Below the pieces are notes generated by a model, which was given only the letters and a program-made list of their open reading frames with translations, had not been told where the DNA came from and did no database searches. The translations under genes were made by a program, and so were the position numbers. This document shows, piece by piece, positions 8,439 through 18,930 of a stretch of DNA of 64,000 nt. Location of the stretch: contig NZ_JAFG01000003.1 in NCBI RefSeq assembly GCF_000519305.1, positions 62,181 to 126,180 on the forward strand, read 5' to 3'. The DNA is from Mesorhizobium ciceri WSM4083. GTDB lineage: Bacteria; Pseudomonadota; Alphaproteobacteria; Rhizobiales; Rhizobiaceae. The first letter of the stretch is position 1, and every line of letters begins with the position of its first letter.

Positions 8439-8459
8439 TTCGTCACCTCGTGACGAACA
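8439..8459 (-). terminator. Hairpin over the rnj stop codon
   Basis: GTTCGTCAC-CTC-GTGACGAAC is a perfect 9-bp stem that includes the rnj TGA stop. No T run follows on the minus strand, so it may be a processing or stability hairpin rather than a terminator. Confidence 0.45.
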
Positions 8460-10113
8460 CCGTCACCAGCGGCTTCTTGCCCCAGGCTTCGTTGGCGGCG
8501 CCGCGCACGGCGCGCCGCACTGCTTCCTGCACCAGGTCGAGATCTTTTCGGCGCTGACGGGGAATCGAGTCCACCGCGCCGATTGCCGCATCGATCATGA
8601 GATCTTCCAGCGACTCGCCACGGCCATCGGCCTCGGCGACGCCGATGGCGACCAGGTCGGGGTCGCCGGCAAGCTCATATTTGTCGTCCAGCACGACATT
8701 GACCGCCACGTGGCCGGCAAAGGACAGCTTGCGCCGGTCGCGGATGCCCATCGCCTGATCGGTGCCGATCAGTCTGCCATCCTTGTAGATTCGGCCGAAC
8801 GGCACCTGATCCATGATGGTGGCTGGGCCGGGAGCAAGCCTCAGCATGTCACCGTCGCGCACCTGCGCCACCTGGCCGATGCCCGATGTCGACATCAGCG
8901 AGCCCTGCGCCACCAGATGTGCCGCCTCGCCATGCACGGGAACGCCGATCTGCGGGCGCACCCATTCATACATCTTGCGCAATTCGCTGCGCCGCGGATG
9001 GCCGGAGACATGCACCAGTGCATCGCCGTCCTCGATGATCTTGACGCCAAGATCGATGAGGCGGTTCTTGATCTCGAGGATCGCCTTCTCGTTGCCGGGA
9101 ATGGTGCGCGAGGAAAACACCACCGTGTCGCCCGCCGTCAGCGACACCGACTTCATCTCTTCGCGCGACAGCTTGGCCAGTGCGGCCAGCGGCTCGCCCT
9201 GGCTGCCGGTGCAGATGATGACCAGGTTTTCGCGCGGGATGAAGCCAAAATCCTCCTCGGCGATGAATTCCGGCAGACCGTCCATGTAGCCGAGTTCGCC
9301 GGCCACATCGATGACCCGCTTCAGCGAGCGGCCGAGCACCAGGCACTGGCGGCCGGCATCGCGCGCCGCTTTGGCGATCGAGACAATGCGTCCGACATTG
9401 GAGGAGAACGTGGTGACGGCGATACGGCCCTTGGCAGCCTGGATGACGCCCTTGAGGCCCTCGCCCACAGCCACTTCCGAAGGCGACTCGCCTTCGCGCA
9501 GCGCATTGGTCGAATCGCAGATCAGCGCCAGAACGCCCTTGTCGCCATAGGCGCGGAAACGCGCCTCGTCGGTCTTCGGCCCGATGGTCGGCTCCGGATC
9601 GATCTTCCAGTCACCGGTATGGATGACGGTGCCTGCCGGCGAGGTGATCGCCAGCGACATCGGCTCGGGAATCGAGTGCGCGACCGGAATGGCTTCGATC
9701 TCGAACGGGCCGACGGTGAATTTTTCGCCCGCCCGGTAGATCGTGACCGGTATTTTCGGCGCGCCCTGCTCGCCTTGCCGCTTGGCCTCCAGCAGGCCGG
9801 CGCTGAACGGCGTCATCCAGACCGGCGCCTTCAGCTTCGGCCATGTGTCGAGCAGCGCGCCATAATGGTCTTCATGCGCATGCGTGATGATGATGCCGCG
9901 CAGATTGGCGAGGTTCTCCTCGATGAAGCGCGTGTCGGGCAGCACAAGGTCGACGCCCGGCAGGCTGGCATCGGGGAAGGTCACCCCGACATCGATGACG
10001 ATCCATTCGCGCGCATTGGGCGGCCCGTAGCCGTAAAGAGCGAAGTTCATGCCGATCTCGCCGACGCCGCCGAGCGGCACGAAGACGAGTTCGGCGGTTT
10101 CCGCTTTCGCCAT
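8443..10113 (-). CDS. rnj: Ribonuclease J
   Basis: A 556-residue metallo-beta-lactamase/beta-CASP RNase, with 5'-3' exonuclease and endonuclease activity in mRNA decay and rRNA maturation. It shows FVPLGGVGEIGMN near the N terminus, the zinc motif THAHEDHYGA, HTGDWKID, the beta-CASP region with ICTGSQGEP, and VHVSGHPRR and PVHGEAAHL. Length matches alphaproteobacterial RNase J. The ATG at 10113 is chosen because a GGAAGG-type site precedes it and the residue run starts MAKAETAELVFVPLGG. It ends VFVTR inside a perfect hairpin. Confidence 0.95.
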   Translation of the reverse strand: MAKAETAELVFVPLGGVGEIGMNFALYGYGPPNAREWIVIDVGVTFPDASLPGVDLVLPDTRFIEENLANLRGIIITHAHEDHYGALLDTWPKLKAPVWMTPFSAGLLEAKRQGEQGAPKIPVTIYRAGEKFTVGPFEIEAIPVAHSIPEPMSLAITSPAGTVIHTGDWKIDPEPTIGPKTDEARFRAYGDKGVLALICDSTNALREGESPSEVAVGEGLKGVIQAAKGRIAVTTFSSNVGRIVSIAKAARDAGRQCLVLGRSLKRVIDVAGELGYMDGLPEFIAEEDFGFIPRENLVIICTGSQGEPLAALAKLSREEMKSVSLTAGDTVVFSSRTIPGNEKAILEIKNRLIDLGVKIIEDGDALVHVSGHPRRSELRKMYEWVRPQIGVPVHGEAAHLVAQGSLMSTSGIGQVAQVRDGDMLRLAPGPATIMDQVPFGRIYKDGRLIGTDQAMGIRDRRKLSFAGHVAVNVVLDDKYELAGDPDLVAIGVAEADGRGESLEDLMIDAAIGAVDSIPRQRRKDLDLVQEAVRRAVRGAANEAWGKKPLVTVFVTR

Positions 10114-10151
10114 GATTTTTCCCTTCCTGGCCCTCAGGCCAAGCCCAAAAA

Positions 10152-10195
10152 GCAATTCCGGGAAAAGTTTGTAACGGTTTTCCCACCGGAGTTGC
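10152..10195. repeat. Short palindromic intergenic repeat, copy 2
   Basis: Left arm GCAATTCCGG-GAAAA mirrors right arm TTTTCCC-ACCGGAGTTGC. It is of the same general type as the repeat at 694-752 (a purine-rich left arm and a CGGTTTTCC centre) and sits between birA and rnj. Confidence 0.7.
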
Positions 10196-10231
10196 GCAAA
10201 AACAAACAGCTAGAACCGTTCATGAACGGCC

Positions 10232-11053
10232 CTATGCCCTGGCCGAAGCGACCGCGCCGAAATGCACATCGCCGGCGGCGATCGTCCGAACCGAACCTTC
10301 ATCGTCGCGGATCACGAAACGGCAGTCCTCGTCAATGGTCTCAAACACCCCACGCACCACATTACCGTCAATTCTGACAGCAACTTCGCCGCCGAGCCCC
10401 GCGGCACGATCGAGCCACCGTCGCCTGACGGCCGCAAGTCCGCGCCCCTCGTCCCACAACCGGGCATTCTCGCTCCAGGCATCCGACAGCGCCAGGAACA
10501 GTGTTTCCGCATCGCATGCCGCGCCCAGCGCGCTGAGTGATGTTGCGGGATAGGGCAAATCCTCGGGGTATGCCACCACATTGACGCCTATGCCGACCGC
10601 CACCGCGAAACGGCCGCCCTCCAGGATTGCCGATTCCAGCAGGATGCCGGCCAGCTTGGCGCCGGAGGCAAGCACGTCGTTCGGCCATTTGAGTTCGAAA
10701 CGATTCTTTCCTTCGCTGCCACCGTCGAGGCCGATGGCGATCCGGCCCTTCGGCACCACGGCGTCGAGCGCATCGGCCAGCGCCAGTCCGGCGACGAAGC
10801 CCAGCGTCGCGGCAAGGCGAAGCTCTGCCTTGGTGATGACGAGCAGCGTCGCCGCGAGGTTGCCTTCGGGGGTCGCCCAGACGCGGCCGCGCCGGCCACG
10901 CCCGCTTTCCTGCTTCTTGGAAACGACCCACAATTTGCCGGGGTCGCCTGCCCTTGCGTGGTCCAGCGCCAACGCATTGGTGGAGCCGACGCTCTCATGC
11001 GCCTCGAGCCGGAACCCATCCGACGCCGAGGTTGGAGCCAGCCGAAATGCCAT
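10232..11053 (-). CDS. birA: Biotin--[acetyl-CoA carboxylase] ligase
   Basis: A 273-residue biotin-protein ligase that attaches biotin to carboxylases. Present are the substrate motif VGSTNALA near residue 21, the KKQESGRGRRGRVW biotinyl-AMP loop, FELKWPNDVL and KLAGILLES, and a small C-terminal domain. There is no N-terminal winged helix, so it is an enzyme only and not a BirA-type repressor. The ATG at 11053 lies five bases after the nuoN stop. It is commonly found directly behind nuoN in alphaproteobacteria. Confidence 0.93.
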   Translation of the reverse strand: MAFRLAPTSASDGFRLEAHESVGSTNALALDHARAGDPGKLWVVSKKQESGRGRRGRVWATPEGNLAATLLVITKAELRLAATLGFVAGLALADALDAVVPKGRIAIGLDGGSEGKNRFELKWPNDVLASGAKLAGILLESAILEGGRFAVAVGIGVNVVAYPEDLPYPATSLSALGAACDAETLFLALSDAWSENARLWDEGRGLAAVRRRWLDRAAGLGGEVAVRIDGNVVRGVFETIDEDCRFVIRDDEGSVRTIAAGDVHFGAVASARA

Positions 11054-11058
11054 GCCGA

Positions 11059-12495
11059 CTAGAAAAACGTCTTGGCGGCGGCTTCGGCATAGGTACCGAT
11101 CGGCCCACCGATCAGCACGTAGAACAGCACGAAGGCGCCGGAAACGCCGAGTACGACACGCAATTCCGTCGCCATCGGCACGAAGCCGCCGACCGGTTCG
11201 TCGAACCACATGATCTTGATGATGCGCAGGTAGTAATAGGCGCCCACCACCGAGGCCAGCACGCCGATGATCGCCAGCGCATAGAGATTGGCGTTGATGG
11301 CGGCGAGGAAGACGTACCATTTCCCCCAGAAGCCGGCGAGCGGCGGAATGCCGGCCAATGAGAACATCAGGATGGTCAGGATCGTCGCCATGATCGGATT
11401 GGTCGACGACAGGCCGGCCAGCTCGCTGATCTGCTCGACATTGCCTTCCTTGCGCCGCATGGCGAGGATGAAGGCGAAAGTGCCGAGCGTCATCACCAGA
11501 TAGATCAGCATGTAGATGGCAACGCCGCGCACGCCGGCCTGGCTGTTGGCGGCAAGGCCGACCAGCGCATAGCCCATATGGCCGATCGAGGAATAGGCCA
11601 TCAGCCGCTTGATGTTGGTCTGGCCGATGGCGGCGAAAGCACCAAGCGCCATCGAGGCGATCGAGATGAAGACGATGATCTGCTGCCAGTCCGCGGCGAT
11701 CGGCTTGAACGCGCCCATGGTGACGCGCACCATCAGCGCCATCGCCGCCATCTTCGGGGCCGCCGCCAAAAAGGCCGTCACCGGCGTCGGCGCACCTTCA
11801 TAGACGTCAGGCGTCCACATGTGGAACGGCACCGCCGAGATCTTGAAGGCAAGGCCGGCCAGCACGAAGACGAGACCGAAGACGAGACCGAGCTGGCGCT
11901 CGCCGCTGCCGAGCGCGGACGCGATCTCCTGGAAGCCGGTGTTGCCGGTGTAGCCATAGACCAGGCTGATGCCATAGAGCAGCATGCCCGACGACAGCGC
12001 GCCGAGAACGAAATATTTGAGGCCTGCTTCGGTCGACCGCAGATTGTCGCGATTGATCGCGCACAGCACATAGATCGCCAGCGACTGCAGCTCGAGGCCG
12101 AGATAGAGGCCGATCATGCTGTTGGCCGAGATCATCAGCATCATGCCGAGCGTGCAGAGCAGCACCAGCACCGGATATTCGAACTTGTCGAAACGCTCCG
12201 CCTTGGCGAAACGCATCGACATCACCAGCGTCACCGCCGAGCCGACCAGCGCCAGCACCTTCATGAAGCGGGCGAAGGAATCCTGGATGAAGGCATTGCC
12301 GTAAGCGCTGCCCTGCCCGGTCCGGAAGATCAGCCAGGCGCCTGCGATTGCCAGCACGGCAACCGCAAGGCCGGTTACCGTGTTGGCCGTGTTGGCGCGC
12401 GAATAGGCTCCGACCATCAGCAGCGCCAGCGCGCCGACGGCAAGGATCAGCTCTGGCGTCGAGAGCGACAGGCTGGAGAGAAGGTCCGGCGTCAT
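11059..12495 (-). CDS. nuoN: NADH-quinone oxidoreductase subunit N
   Basis: A 478-residue antiporter-like membrane subunit of complex I with about 14 hydrophobic helices. It carries the proton-channel features of the family: a glutamate helix ([15 protein letters not shown]), a conserved lysine region ([10 protein letters not shown]) and a second lysine ([18 protein letters not shown]). The ATG at 12495 is preferred over an in-frame TTG three codons earlier. It lies nine-odd bases after nuoM and is the last canonical nuo gene. Confidence 0.96.
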   Translation of the reverse strand: MTPDLLSSLSLSTPELILAVGALALLMVGAYSRANTANTVTGLAVAVLAIAGAWLIFRTGQGSAYGNAFIQDSFARFMKVLALVGSAVTLVMSMRFAKAERFDKFEYPVLVLLCTLGMMLMISANSMIGLYLGLELQSLAIYVLCAINRDNLRSTEAGLKYFVLGALSSGMLLYGISLVYGYTGNTGFQEIASALGSGERQLGLVFGLVFVLAGLAFKISAVPFHMWTPDVYEGAPTPVTAFLAAAPKMAAMALMVRVTMGAFKPIAADWQQIIVFISIASMALGAFAAIGQTNIKRLMAYSSIGHMGYALVGLAANSQAGVRGVAIYMLIYLVMTLGTFAFILAMRRKEGNVEQISELAGLSSTNPIMATILTILMFSLAGIPPLAGFWGKWYVFLAAINANLYALAIIGVLASVVGAYYYLRIIKIMWFDEPVGGFVPMATELRVVLGVSGAFVLFYVLIGGPIGTYAEAAAKTFF

Positions 12496-12513
12496 GGTTC
12501 GCAAAACCTCTGG

Positions 12514-14019
12514 TCAGTTCGCCGCCGCGGTCTGCGCGGCGCCGATGGATGCAGTGACATTGGTGACGAGCGACTTGACCGATTCGGCCGTCGCGTCGAA
12601 GACCGGGGCGGGATAGACGCCGAAGAAGATGACCAGAACGACCAGCGGGTAGATGATCACCTTCTCGCGCGGCGACAGGTCGAGCAGGCCCTTGAGGCTC
12701 TCCTTGGTCAGTGCGCCGAAGATCACCCGGCGGTAGAGCCAGAGCGCGTAGGCGGCCGACAGGATGACGCCGGTGGCGGCGAAGAACGCCACCCAGGTGT
12801 TGACCCGGAACACGCCCAGCATGGTCAGGAATTCGCCGACGAAGCCGCTGGTGCCGGGCAGGCCGACATTGGCCATGGTGAAGATCAGGAACACCGTGGC
12901 GTATTTCGGCATGTTGTTGACCAGGCCGCCATAGGCCGCGATCTCACGTGTGTGCATGCGGTCGTAGATGACGCCGACGCACAGGAACAGCGCGCCGGAG
13001 ACGAGGCCGTGGCTGAGCATCTGGAAGATCGCGCCCTGCACGCCTTCCTGGTTCATGGCGAAGATGCCCATGGTGACGAAGCCCATATGAGCAACCGACG
13101 AATAGGCGATCAGCTTCTTCATGTCCTCCTGCATCAGCGCCACCAGCGAGGTGTAGATGATGGCGACGACGGAGAGCGCGAAGACCAGCGGCGCGAACAT
13201 TTCCGACGCCAGCGGGAACATCGGCAAGGAGAAGCGCAGGAAGCCGTACCCGCCCATCTTCAACAGGATGCCGGCCAGGATGACGGAGCCCGCCGTCGGC
13301 GCCTCGACATGCGCGTCGGGCAGCCATGTGTGCACCGGCCACATTGGCATCTTCACCGCGAAGGAGGCGAAGAAGGCAAGCCATAGCCAGGTCTGCATGT
13401 TGGCCGGGAAGTTGTGGGTCAGCAGCGTCGGGATGTCGGTTGTTCCAGACTGGAAGAACATCGCCATGATGGCGAGCAGCATCAGCACCGAGCCGGCGAG
13501 CGTGTAGAGGAAGAACTTGAACGAGGCGTAGACGCGCCGCTTGCCGCCCCAGACGCCGATGATGATGAACATCGGGATCAGGCCGGCTTCGAAGAAGACG
13601 TAGAACAGCACGATGTCCAGCGCGCAGAAAACGCCGATCATCAGCGTTTCGAGCAGCAGGAAGGCGATCATGTAGGCCTTCACGCGCTTCTCGATCGATT
13701 CCCACGACGCCAGGATGCAAAGCGGCATCAGGAACGTCGTCAGGATGACGAACAGCATCGAGATGCCGTCAACGCCCATATGGTAGGAAATGCCGGAGTC
13801 GAGCCAGGCGACCTTCTCGACGAACTGGAAGCCGGACTGCGAATTGTCGAATCCGGTCCAGATGAACAGCGAGATGATGAAGGTGAACGTCGTCGTCAAC
13901 AGCGCGATGGCGCGGATGTTGCGGCGTGCATTTTCGCTGTCGTCATTGATGAACAGGATAAGCAGCACACCAACCAGCGGCAGGAAGGTGACCAGCGAGA
14001 GGATTGGCCAAGCGGTCAT
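12514..14019 (-). CDS. nuoM: NADH-quinone oxidoreductase subunit M
   Basis: A 501-residue antiporter-like complex I subunit. It has [17 protein letters not shown] (the conserved glutamate), the [19 protein letters not shown] signature, and [15 protein letters not shown] with the second-half lysine. The ATG at 14019-14017 overlaps the nuoL stop as TGATG, which decides the start over the longer upstream frame. Confidence 0.96.
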   Translation of the reverse strand: MTAWPILSLVTFLPLVGVLLILFINDDSENARRNIRAIALLTTTFTFIISLFIWTGFDNSQSGFQFVEKVAWLDSGISYHMGVDGISMLFVILTTFLMPLCILASWESIEKRVKAYMIAFLLLETLMIGVFCALDIVLFYVFFEAGLIPMFIIIGVWGGKRRVYASFKFFLYTLAGSVLMLLAIMAMFFQSGTTDIPTLLTHNFPANMQTWLWLAFFASFAVKMPMWPVHTWLPDAHVEAPTAGSVILAGILLKMGGYGFLRFSLPMFPLASEMFAPLVFALSVVAIIYTSLVALMQEDMKKLIAYSSVAHMGFVTMGIFAMNQEGVQGAIFQMLSHGLVSGALFLCVGVIYDRMHTREIAAYGGLVNNMPKYATVFLIFTMANVGLPGTSGFVGEFLTMLGVFRVNTWVAFFAATGVILSAAYALWLYRRVIFGALTKESLKGLLDLSPREKVIIYPLVVLVIFFGVYPAPVFDATAESVKSLVTNVTASIGAAQTAAAN

Positions 14020-15992
14020 CAGAGCATCATCCAGGTGACGAGTGCGGCAACGCCGATCAGCATGGCGAAGGCGTAGTGGTAGAGATAGCCGGTCTGCAGC
14101 TTGACGACGCGGTCGGTGACATCGACGACGCGCGCCGAAATGCCATCCGGGCCGAGGCCGTCGATGATGGTGCCGTCGCCGGTCTTCCACAGGAAATGGC
14201 CGAGGCGCTTGGCGGGACGCACGAACAGGAAGTCGTAGAGCTCGTCGAAATACCACTTGTTGAGCAGGAAGGCGTAGAGCCCGCGATGCTGCGCGGCCAG
14301 GTTGACCGGCATTTCCGGCGAGCGGATGTAGAATTTCCAGGCCAGCGCGAAGCCGATCAGCATGGCGATGAAGGGCGACAGTTCGACCCACAGCGGCAAT
14401 TCGTGGATGTCGTGCAAGATGTGATTGTCAGGCAGTGTGAACAGCGATGCCTTCCAGAATTCGGCATAGCCCTCGCCGATGAAGGCGTTGTGGAAGATGA
14501 CGCCGGCAAACAGCGCGCCGGCAGCCAGGATGAACAGCGGCACCAGCATCACCGGCGGCGATTCATGGACATGGTGCATCACCTCATGGCTCGCCCGCGG
14601 CTTGCCGTGGAAGGTCATGAAGATCAGCCGCCAGGAGTAGAAGGAGGTGAAGCAGGCGGCGACGACCAGAGCCACGAAGGCCATGCCGGCAACCGCATTG
14701 TGGCCGGCAAAGGCGCTTTCGATGATGGCGTCCTTGGAGAAGAAGCCGGCGGTACCGATGACCGTTACCGGGATGCCGACGCCGGTCAGCGCCAGCGTGC
14801 CGATCACCATCATCCAGTAGGTGGTCGGGATCAGCTTGCGCAGCCCGCCCATCTTGCGCATGTCCTGCTCGTCGGACACGGCATGGATGACCGAGCCCGA
14901 GCCGAGGAACAGCAGGGCCTTGAAGAAGGCGTGCGTGAAAAGATGGAAGATCGCCGCGCCATAAGCGCCGACGCCGAGTGCCACGAACATGTAGCCGAGC
15001 TGCGAGCAGGTCGAGTAGGCGATGACACGCTTGATGTCGTTCTGGACCAGACCGACGGTCGCAGCGAAAAAGGCGGTGAAGGCGCCGATGAAGGTCACGA
15101 CCGTCAGCGCCGAATGCGACAGTTCGAACAGCGGCGACAGCCGGGCCAGCATGAACACGCCGGCCGTCACCATGGTGGCGGCATGGATCAGCGCGGAAAC
15201 CGGCGTCGGGCCTTCCATGGCATCCGGCAGCCAGGTGTGTAGCGGCACCTGCGCCGACTTGCCCATGGCGCCCATGAACAGCAGCAGGCAGACGATCGTC
15301 ATGGCCGCCTGCTTGTCCAGCGCATAGCCGAGGAAGGTCAGCACCGCGGCGCCGTGCGGGGCGCCTTCGGCGGGGATGAACGTCGCCGCATTGGCGAAGA
15401 TGGTGCCCAGATTGACCGAGCCGAACAGCACGAACACGCCGAAGATGCCGAGCGCGAAGCCGAAATCGCCGACGCGGTTGACGACAAAGGCCTTTATTGC
15501 CGCGGCATTGGCCGACGGCTTCTTGTACCAGAAGCCGATCAGCAGGTAGGACGCCAGCCCCACGCCTTCCCAGCCGAAGAACATCTGCACGAGGTTATCC
15601 GCCGTCACCAGCATCAGCATGGCGAAGGTGAACAGCGACAGATAGGCGAAGAAGCGCGGCCGGTTCGGATCGTGGTGCATGTAGCCGATCGAATAGATGT
15701 GGACCAGCGCCGACACGGTGTTGACCACCACCAGCATGACCACCGTCAGCGTGTCGATCCGCAGCGCCCAGGACGCTTCCAGTCCGCCCGACTGTATCCA
15801 GCGCAGCACCGGCACGGTGAACACCTCGCCATGGCCGAAACCGACGGTGAAGAAAGCGACCCACGACAGCACGGCCGCGATCACCAGGAAACCCGAGGTG
15901 ATGTATTCGGACGCCTTGGCGCCGAGCGACGTGCCGAACAGGCCGACAATCAGGAAGCCGAGCAGGGGAAGGAAGACGATGGCCTGATACAT
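14019..15992 (-). CDS. nuoL: NADH-quinone oxidoreductase subunit L
   Basis: A 657-residue antiporter-like subunit with the C-terminal extension that forms the long lateral helix of complex I. Visible motifs include [44 protein letters not shown] and [14 protein letters not shown]. Length is typical for NuoL. It starts ten bases after nuoK and overlaps nuoM at its stop. Confidence 0.96.
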   Translation of the reverse strand: MYQAIVFLPLLGFLIVGLFGTSLGAKASEYITSGFLVIAAVLSWVAFFTVGFGHGEVFTVPVLRWIQSGGLEASWALRIDTLTVVMLVVVNTVSALVHIYSIGYMHHDPNRPRFFAYLSLFTFAMLMLVTADNLVQMFFGWEGVGLASYLLIGFWYKKPSANAAAIKAFVVNRVGDFGFALGIFGVFVLFGSVNLGTIFANAATFIPAEGAPHGAAVLTFLGYALDKQAAMTIVCLLLFMGAMGKSAQVPLHTWLPDAMEGPTPVSALIHAATMVTAGVFMLARLSPLFELSHSALTVVTFIGAFTAFFAATVGLVQNDIKRVIAYSTCSQLGYMFVALGVGAYGAAIFHLFTHAFFKALLFLGSGSVIHAVSDEQDMRKMGGLRKLIPTTYWMMVIGTLALTGVGIPVTVIGTAGFFSKDAIIESAFAGHNAVAGMAFVALVVAACFTSFYSWRLIFMTFHGKPRASHEVMHHVHESPPVMLVPLFILAAGALFAGVIFHNAFIGEGYAEFWKASLFTLPDNHILHDIHELPLWVELSPFIAMLIGFALAWKFYIRSPEMPVNLAAQHRGLYAFLLNKWYFDELYDFLFVRPAKRLGHFLWKTGDGTIIDGLGPDGISARVVDVTDRVVKLQTGYLYHYAFAMLIGVAALVTWMML

Positions 15993-16002
15993 GGTGGTTC
16001 CG

Positions 16003-16311
16003 TCAACCCTTCATCATGTTCACGTCTTCGACCGCGATCGAGCCGCGGTTGCGGAAGAAGACGACGAGAATGGCAAGTCCGATTGCGGCTTCGGCCGCCG
16101 CGACCGTCAGCACGAACAGCGCGAACACCTGGCCGACCAGATCGCCGAGTGCCGCCGAAAAGGCGACGAAGTTGATGTTGACCGCCAGCAGGATCAGCTC
16201 GACCGACATCAGGATGACGATGACGTTCTTGCGGTTCAGAAAGATGCCGAACACGCCGAGCGTGAACAGAACAGCCGATACGGTCAGATAATGTGCGATG
16301 CCGACGATCAT
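16003..16311 (-). CDS. nuoK: NADH-quinone oxidoreductase subunit K
   Basis: A 102-residue three-helix subunit, MrpC-like, of the complex I proton path. The conserved glutamates lie in [15 protein letters not shown] and in [13 protein letters not shown]. The ATG at 16311-16309 overlaps the stop of the preceding small membrane gene as ATGA. A longer upstream reading frame is only that neighbour's shadow. Confidence 0.95.
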   Translation of the reverse strand: MIVGIAHYLTVSAVLFTLGVFGIFLNRKNVIVILMSVELILLAVNINFVAFSAALGDLVGQVFALFVLTVAAAEAAIGLAILVVFFRNRGSIAVEDVNMMKG

Positions 16312-16655
16312 GCTTTTACGACTCCTGCCTGAACCATGAAAGTGACTACGAACACTGCGGTAGCCGTCATCAGGGCGGCAACGTAAGGCAAGGTTCCAAT
16401 CGCGTCTTTCAAAGCCCCGAAAATGAATGACACTCCAACGACCGGAAGGGCGAAGAATAGCAAATAGAGCCCACTGAGCATGGACAGGGACTGCTCCTTC
16501 AACCCGAACAACATCCCGAAAACTCCAACGGCGATTACAAACGCAGCAGCAAACCGCAAAAGCAGCGTCATCAAGACTCCGTCTTCGAACGAGAAGAGCG
16601 CCGTCCAAGCAGACCAAAGCGCCAAGCCGCCGTATAGCAGTGGACCTGAACTCAT
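16308..16655 (-). CDS. Small four-helix membrane protein between nuoJ and nuoK, unknown function
   Basis: A 115-residue, strongly hydrophobic protein with about four predicted helices ([75 protein letters not shown]). It is coupled by ATGA overlaps to nuoJ upstream (ATG 16655-16653) and nuoK downstream (TGA 16310-16308), so it is read as part of the operon. I recognise no family, and it is not one of the 14 standard subunits. Its base composition is visibly less GC-rich than its neighbours. It could be a complex I accessory or assembly factor, or a late passenger. Confidence 0.8.
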   Translation of the reverse strand: MSSGPLLYGGLALWSAWTALFSFEDGVLMTLLLRFAAAFVIAVGVFGMLFGLKEQSLSMLSGLYLLFFALPVVGVSFIFGALKDAIGTLPYVAALMTATAVFVVTFMVQAGVVKA

Positions 16656-17272
16656 ATTCCTTCGCCTGTCTTGACCTTGCGGATTTCCATGCCGGTCGCC
16701 GGCGTGCGGCCGACCTGGGCCGCGATCGACTGCCGCTTGACGCCTGGCTTGTGGCGCAGGGTCAGCACGATGGCGCCGATCATGGCGACCAGCAGCACGA
16801 GGCCCGAAATCTGGAAATAGTAGAGGTAGTCGGTATAGAGGATGTCGCCGAGCGCGGCGGTGTTGGTCCGCGTGGCGAGATCCGGAATGGGCTTGGAGAC
16901 CGTCGAAGCGAGCTGCGGTGCGAAGGTGTAGCCGCCGAGAACGACGATCAGCTCCGCCGCCAGGATCAGCCCGACCAGCGCGCCGATCGGCGCATATTGC
17001 AGGGCGCCGCTCTTGAGTTCGGCGAAATCGACGTCGAGCATCATGACGACGAACAGGAACAGAACCATCACCGCGCCGACATAGACGACGAGCAGGATCA
17101 TCGCCAGGAACTCGGCCCCGGTCAGCATGAACAGGCCGGCGGCATTGAAGAAGGTCAGGATCAGGAACAGCACCGAATGCACGGGGTTGCGCGACGAAAT
17201 GACCATGAACGCCGATGCCACCGCGACAAAGGCGAAGAGGTAGAAAAAGGCCGCCTCTAGTCCACTCAACAT
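16652..17272 (-). CDS. nuoJ: NADH-quinone oxidoreductase subunit J
   Basis: A 206-residue five-helix complex I subunit. The family core [29 protein letters not shown] is shown in short by [10 protein letters not shown] and [28 protein letters not shown], with the conserved pi-bulge helix. The ATG at 17272-17270 gives [11 protein letters not shown]; the upstream leader lies in a GGGGATCCCC palindrome that may cover the ribosome binding site. Unlike most junctions in this operon it is separated from nuoI by about 120 bases. Confidence 0.95.
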   Translation of the reverse strand: MLSGLEAAFFYLFAFVAVASAFMVISSRNPVHSVLFLILTFFNAAGLFMLTGAEFLAMILLVVYVGAVMVLFLFVVMMLDVDFAELKSGALQYAPIGALVGLILAAELIVVLGGYTFAPQLASTVSKPIPDLATRTNTAALGDILYTDYLYYFQISGLVLLVAMIGAIVLTLRHKPGVKRQSIAAQVGRTPATGMEIRKVKTGEGI

Positions 17273-17393
17273 TGGGGATCCCCCGGGTTCCTGTCCGAAA
17301 CAGGACGCTCGTCCTGTTCGATTTTTGCGACCGCCTCCGGTCGGCAAGTTGTGTCCTTAGACGAGGCCCCTCGCCCCGTCCATGCGTCAAATA
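17273..17393 (-). other. Hairpin-rich spacer between nuoI and nuoJ
   Basis: This is the longest gap inside the nuo operon. On the minus strand it contains GCCGACCGGAGGCGGTCGC and CCTGT/ACAGG stem-loops and ends in the palindrome GGGGATCCCC just before the nuoJ start. It may tune the expression ratio of the peripheral-arm and membrane-arm genes. Confidence 0.5.
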
Positions 17394-17885
17394 TCAGCGG
17401 TAGGGCGAGTCCAGCGAGATGTTGCGCGCCAGTTCGCGCTCCCACCGGTCGCCATTCGCCAACAGCTTGTCCTTGTCGTAGTAGAGTTCCTCGCGCGTCT
17501 CCGTCGCGAATTCGAAATTCGGCCCCTCGACGATGGCGTCGACCGGGCAGGCTTCCTGGCAGAAGCCGCAATAGATGCACTTCACCATGTCGATGTCGTA
17601 GCGAACCGTACGGCGCGTGCCGTCGTTGCGGCGCGGGCCGGCCTCGATGGTGATGGCTTGCGCCGGGCAGATCGCCTCACACAATTTGCAGGCGATGCAG
17701 CGTTCCTCGCCGTTCGGATAGCGGCGCAGCGCATGCTCGCCCCGGAAGCGCGGGCTGGTCGGCCCCTTCTCGTGCGGATAGTTGATCGTCTCCTTCGGCG
17801 CGAAGAACTGGCGCATCGACAGGAAGAAGGCGCTGACGAAATCCTGCAGCAGCAGCGATTTTGCAGCTTGGGAAAGAGCGGACAT
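17394..17885 (-). CDS. nuoI: NADH-quinone oxidoreductase subunit I
   Basis: A 163-residue ferredoxin-like subunit carrying two [4Fe-4S] clusters (N6a and N6b), with both motifs intact: [12 protein letters not shown] and [12 protein letters not shown]. It links the peripheral arm to the quinone site. The ATG at 17885-17883 shares a base with the nuoH stop (TGATG). Length is typical. Confidence 0.97.
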   Translation of the reverse strand: MSALSQAAKSLLLQDFVSAFFLSMRQFFAPKETINYPHEKGPTSPRFRGEHALRRYPNGEERCIACKLCEAICPAQAITIEAGPRRNDGTRRTVRYDIDMVKCIYCGFCQEACPVDAIVEGPNFEFATETREELYYDKDKLLANGDRWERELARNISLDSPYR

Positions 17886-18928
17886 CACGCAAACCCCGTG
17901 ATCTTGAGGAAGGCCGCGGTGGCGACCACCATGAACAGCGAGATCGGCAGGAACACTTTCCAGCCAAGCCGCATCAATTGGTCGTAGCGATAGCGCGGCA
18001 CGAAGGCCTTCACCATGGAGATGCCGAAGAACACGAAGCAGACTTTCAGCACGAACCAGATGACGCCCGGCACCCAGGTGAACGGCGCGAAGTCGAACGG
18101 AGGCAGCCAGCCGCCGAGGAACAGGATGGTGGCCAGCGCGCACATCAGCACGATGGCGACATACTCGCCGAGGAAGAACAAAAGGAACGGCGTCGACGAA
18201 TATTCGACCATGTGGCCGGCGACCAGTTCCGATTCGGCTTCCACCAGATCGAAAGGCGGCCGGTTGGTCTCGGCCAGTGCCGAGATGAAGAAGATGATGA
18301 ACATCGGGAACAGCGCCAGCCAGTTCCAGTCGAGGAAGGTGTTGGGCAGGCCAAGCCGCGTACCAATACCATCATGCTGCGACAAAACGATATCGGTGAG
18401 GTTGAGCGAGCCGGCGGTGAGCAGCACGGTGACGATGACGAAGCCGATCGAGACTTCGTAGGACACCATCTGCGCGGCCGAGCGCAGCGCGCCGAGGAAC
18501 GGATATTTCGAGTTCGACGCCCAGCCGCCCATGATCACGCCGTAGACCTCGAGCGAGGAGATAGCGAAGACATAGAGGATGCCGACATTGACGTTGGCGA
18601 TCGCCCAGCCCTGATTGACCGGGATGACCGCCCAGGCCGAGATCGCCAGCACGGCCGAGACCAGCGGCGCCAAAAGGAACACGCCCTTGTTGGCGCCGGA
18701 CGGGATGACCGGCTCCTTGAAGACGAATTTCAGCAGATCGGCGAAGGCCTGCAGCGTGCCCCAGGGGCCGACGACGTTCGGGCCACGGCGCAGTTGCACC
18801 GCCGCCCAGATCTTGCGGTCGGCATAGAGGATATAGGCGACGAAAATCAGCAGGATAACGATCAGCACGACCGATTTCAGCAGAATGATCAGCGCCGGCA
18901 GCACGTAGAAGGAGAAGAAAGTGTCCAT
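17885..18928 (-). CDS. nuoH: NADH-quinone oxidoreductase subunit H
   Basis: A 347-residue membrane subunit that forms the quinone chamber with NuoB and NuoD. It has [38 protein letters not shown] and the acidic loop [19 protein letters not shown], all standard NuoH signatures. The ATG at 18928-18926 follows the nuoG stop by two bases. It overlaps nuoI by one base. Confidence 0.97.
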   Translation of the reverse strand: MDTFFSFYVLPALIILLKSVVLIVILLIFVAYILYADRKIWAAVQLRRGPNVVGPWGTLQAFADLLKFVFKEPVIPSGANKGVFLLAPLVSAVLAISAWAVIPVNQGWAIANVNVGILYVFAISSLEVYGVIMGGWASNSKYPFLGALRSAAQMVSYEVSIGFVIVTVLLTAGSLNLTDIVLSQHDGIGTRLGLPNTFLDWNWLALFPMFIIFFISALAETNRPPFDLVEAESELVAGHMVEYSSTPFLLFFLGEYVAIVLMCALATILFLGGWLPPFDFAPFTWVPGVIWFVLKVCFVFFGISMVKAFVPRYRYDQLMRLGWKVFLPISLFMVVATAAFLKITGFA

Positions 18929-18930
18929 GC

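Noticed and set aside
11578-13386. 602-residue plus-strand frame over nuoN and nuoM
   Set aside because: His/Arg/Asp-rich translation typical of the opposite strand of GC-rich membrane-protein genes; the sense strand is unmistakably nuo.
17040-17060. GAAC-N7-GAAC match resembling a LexA box inside nuoJ
   Set aside because: It is inside codons for a hydrophobic helix (repeated GAACAG units), not near a start, and has no promoter. Chance match.
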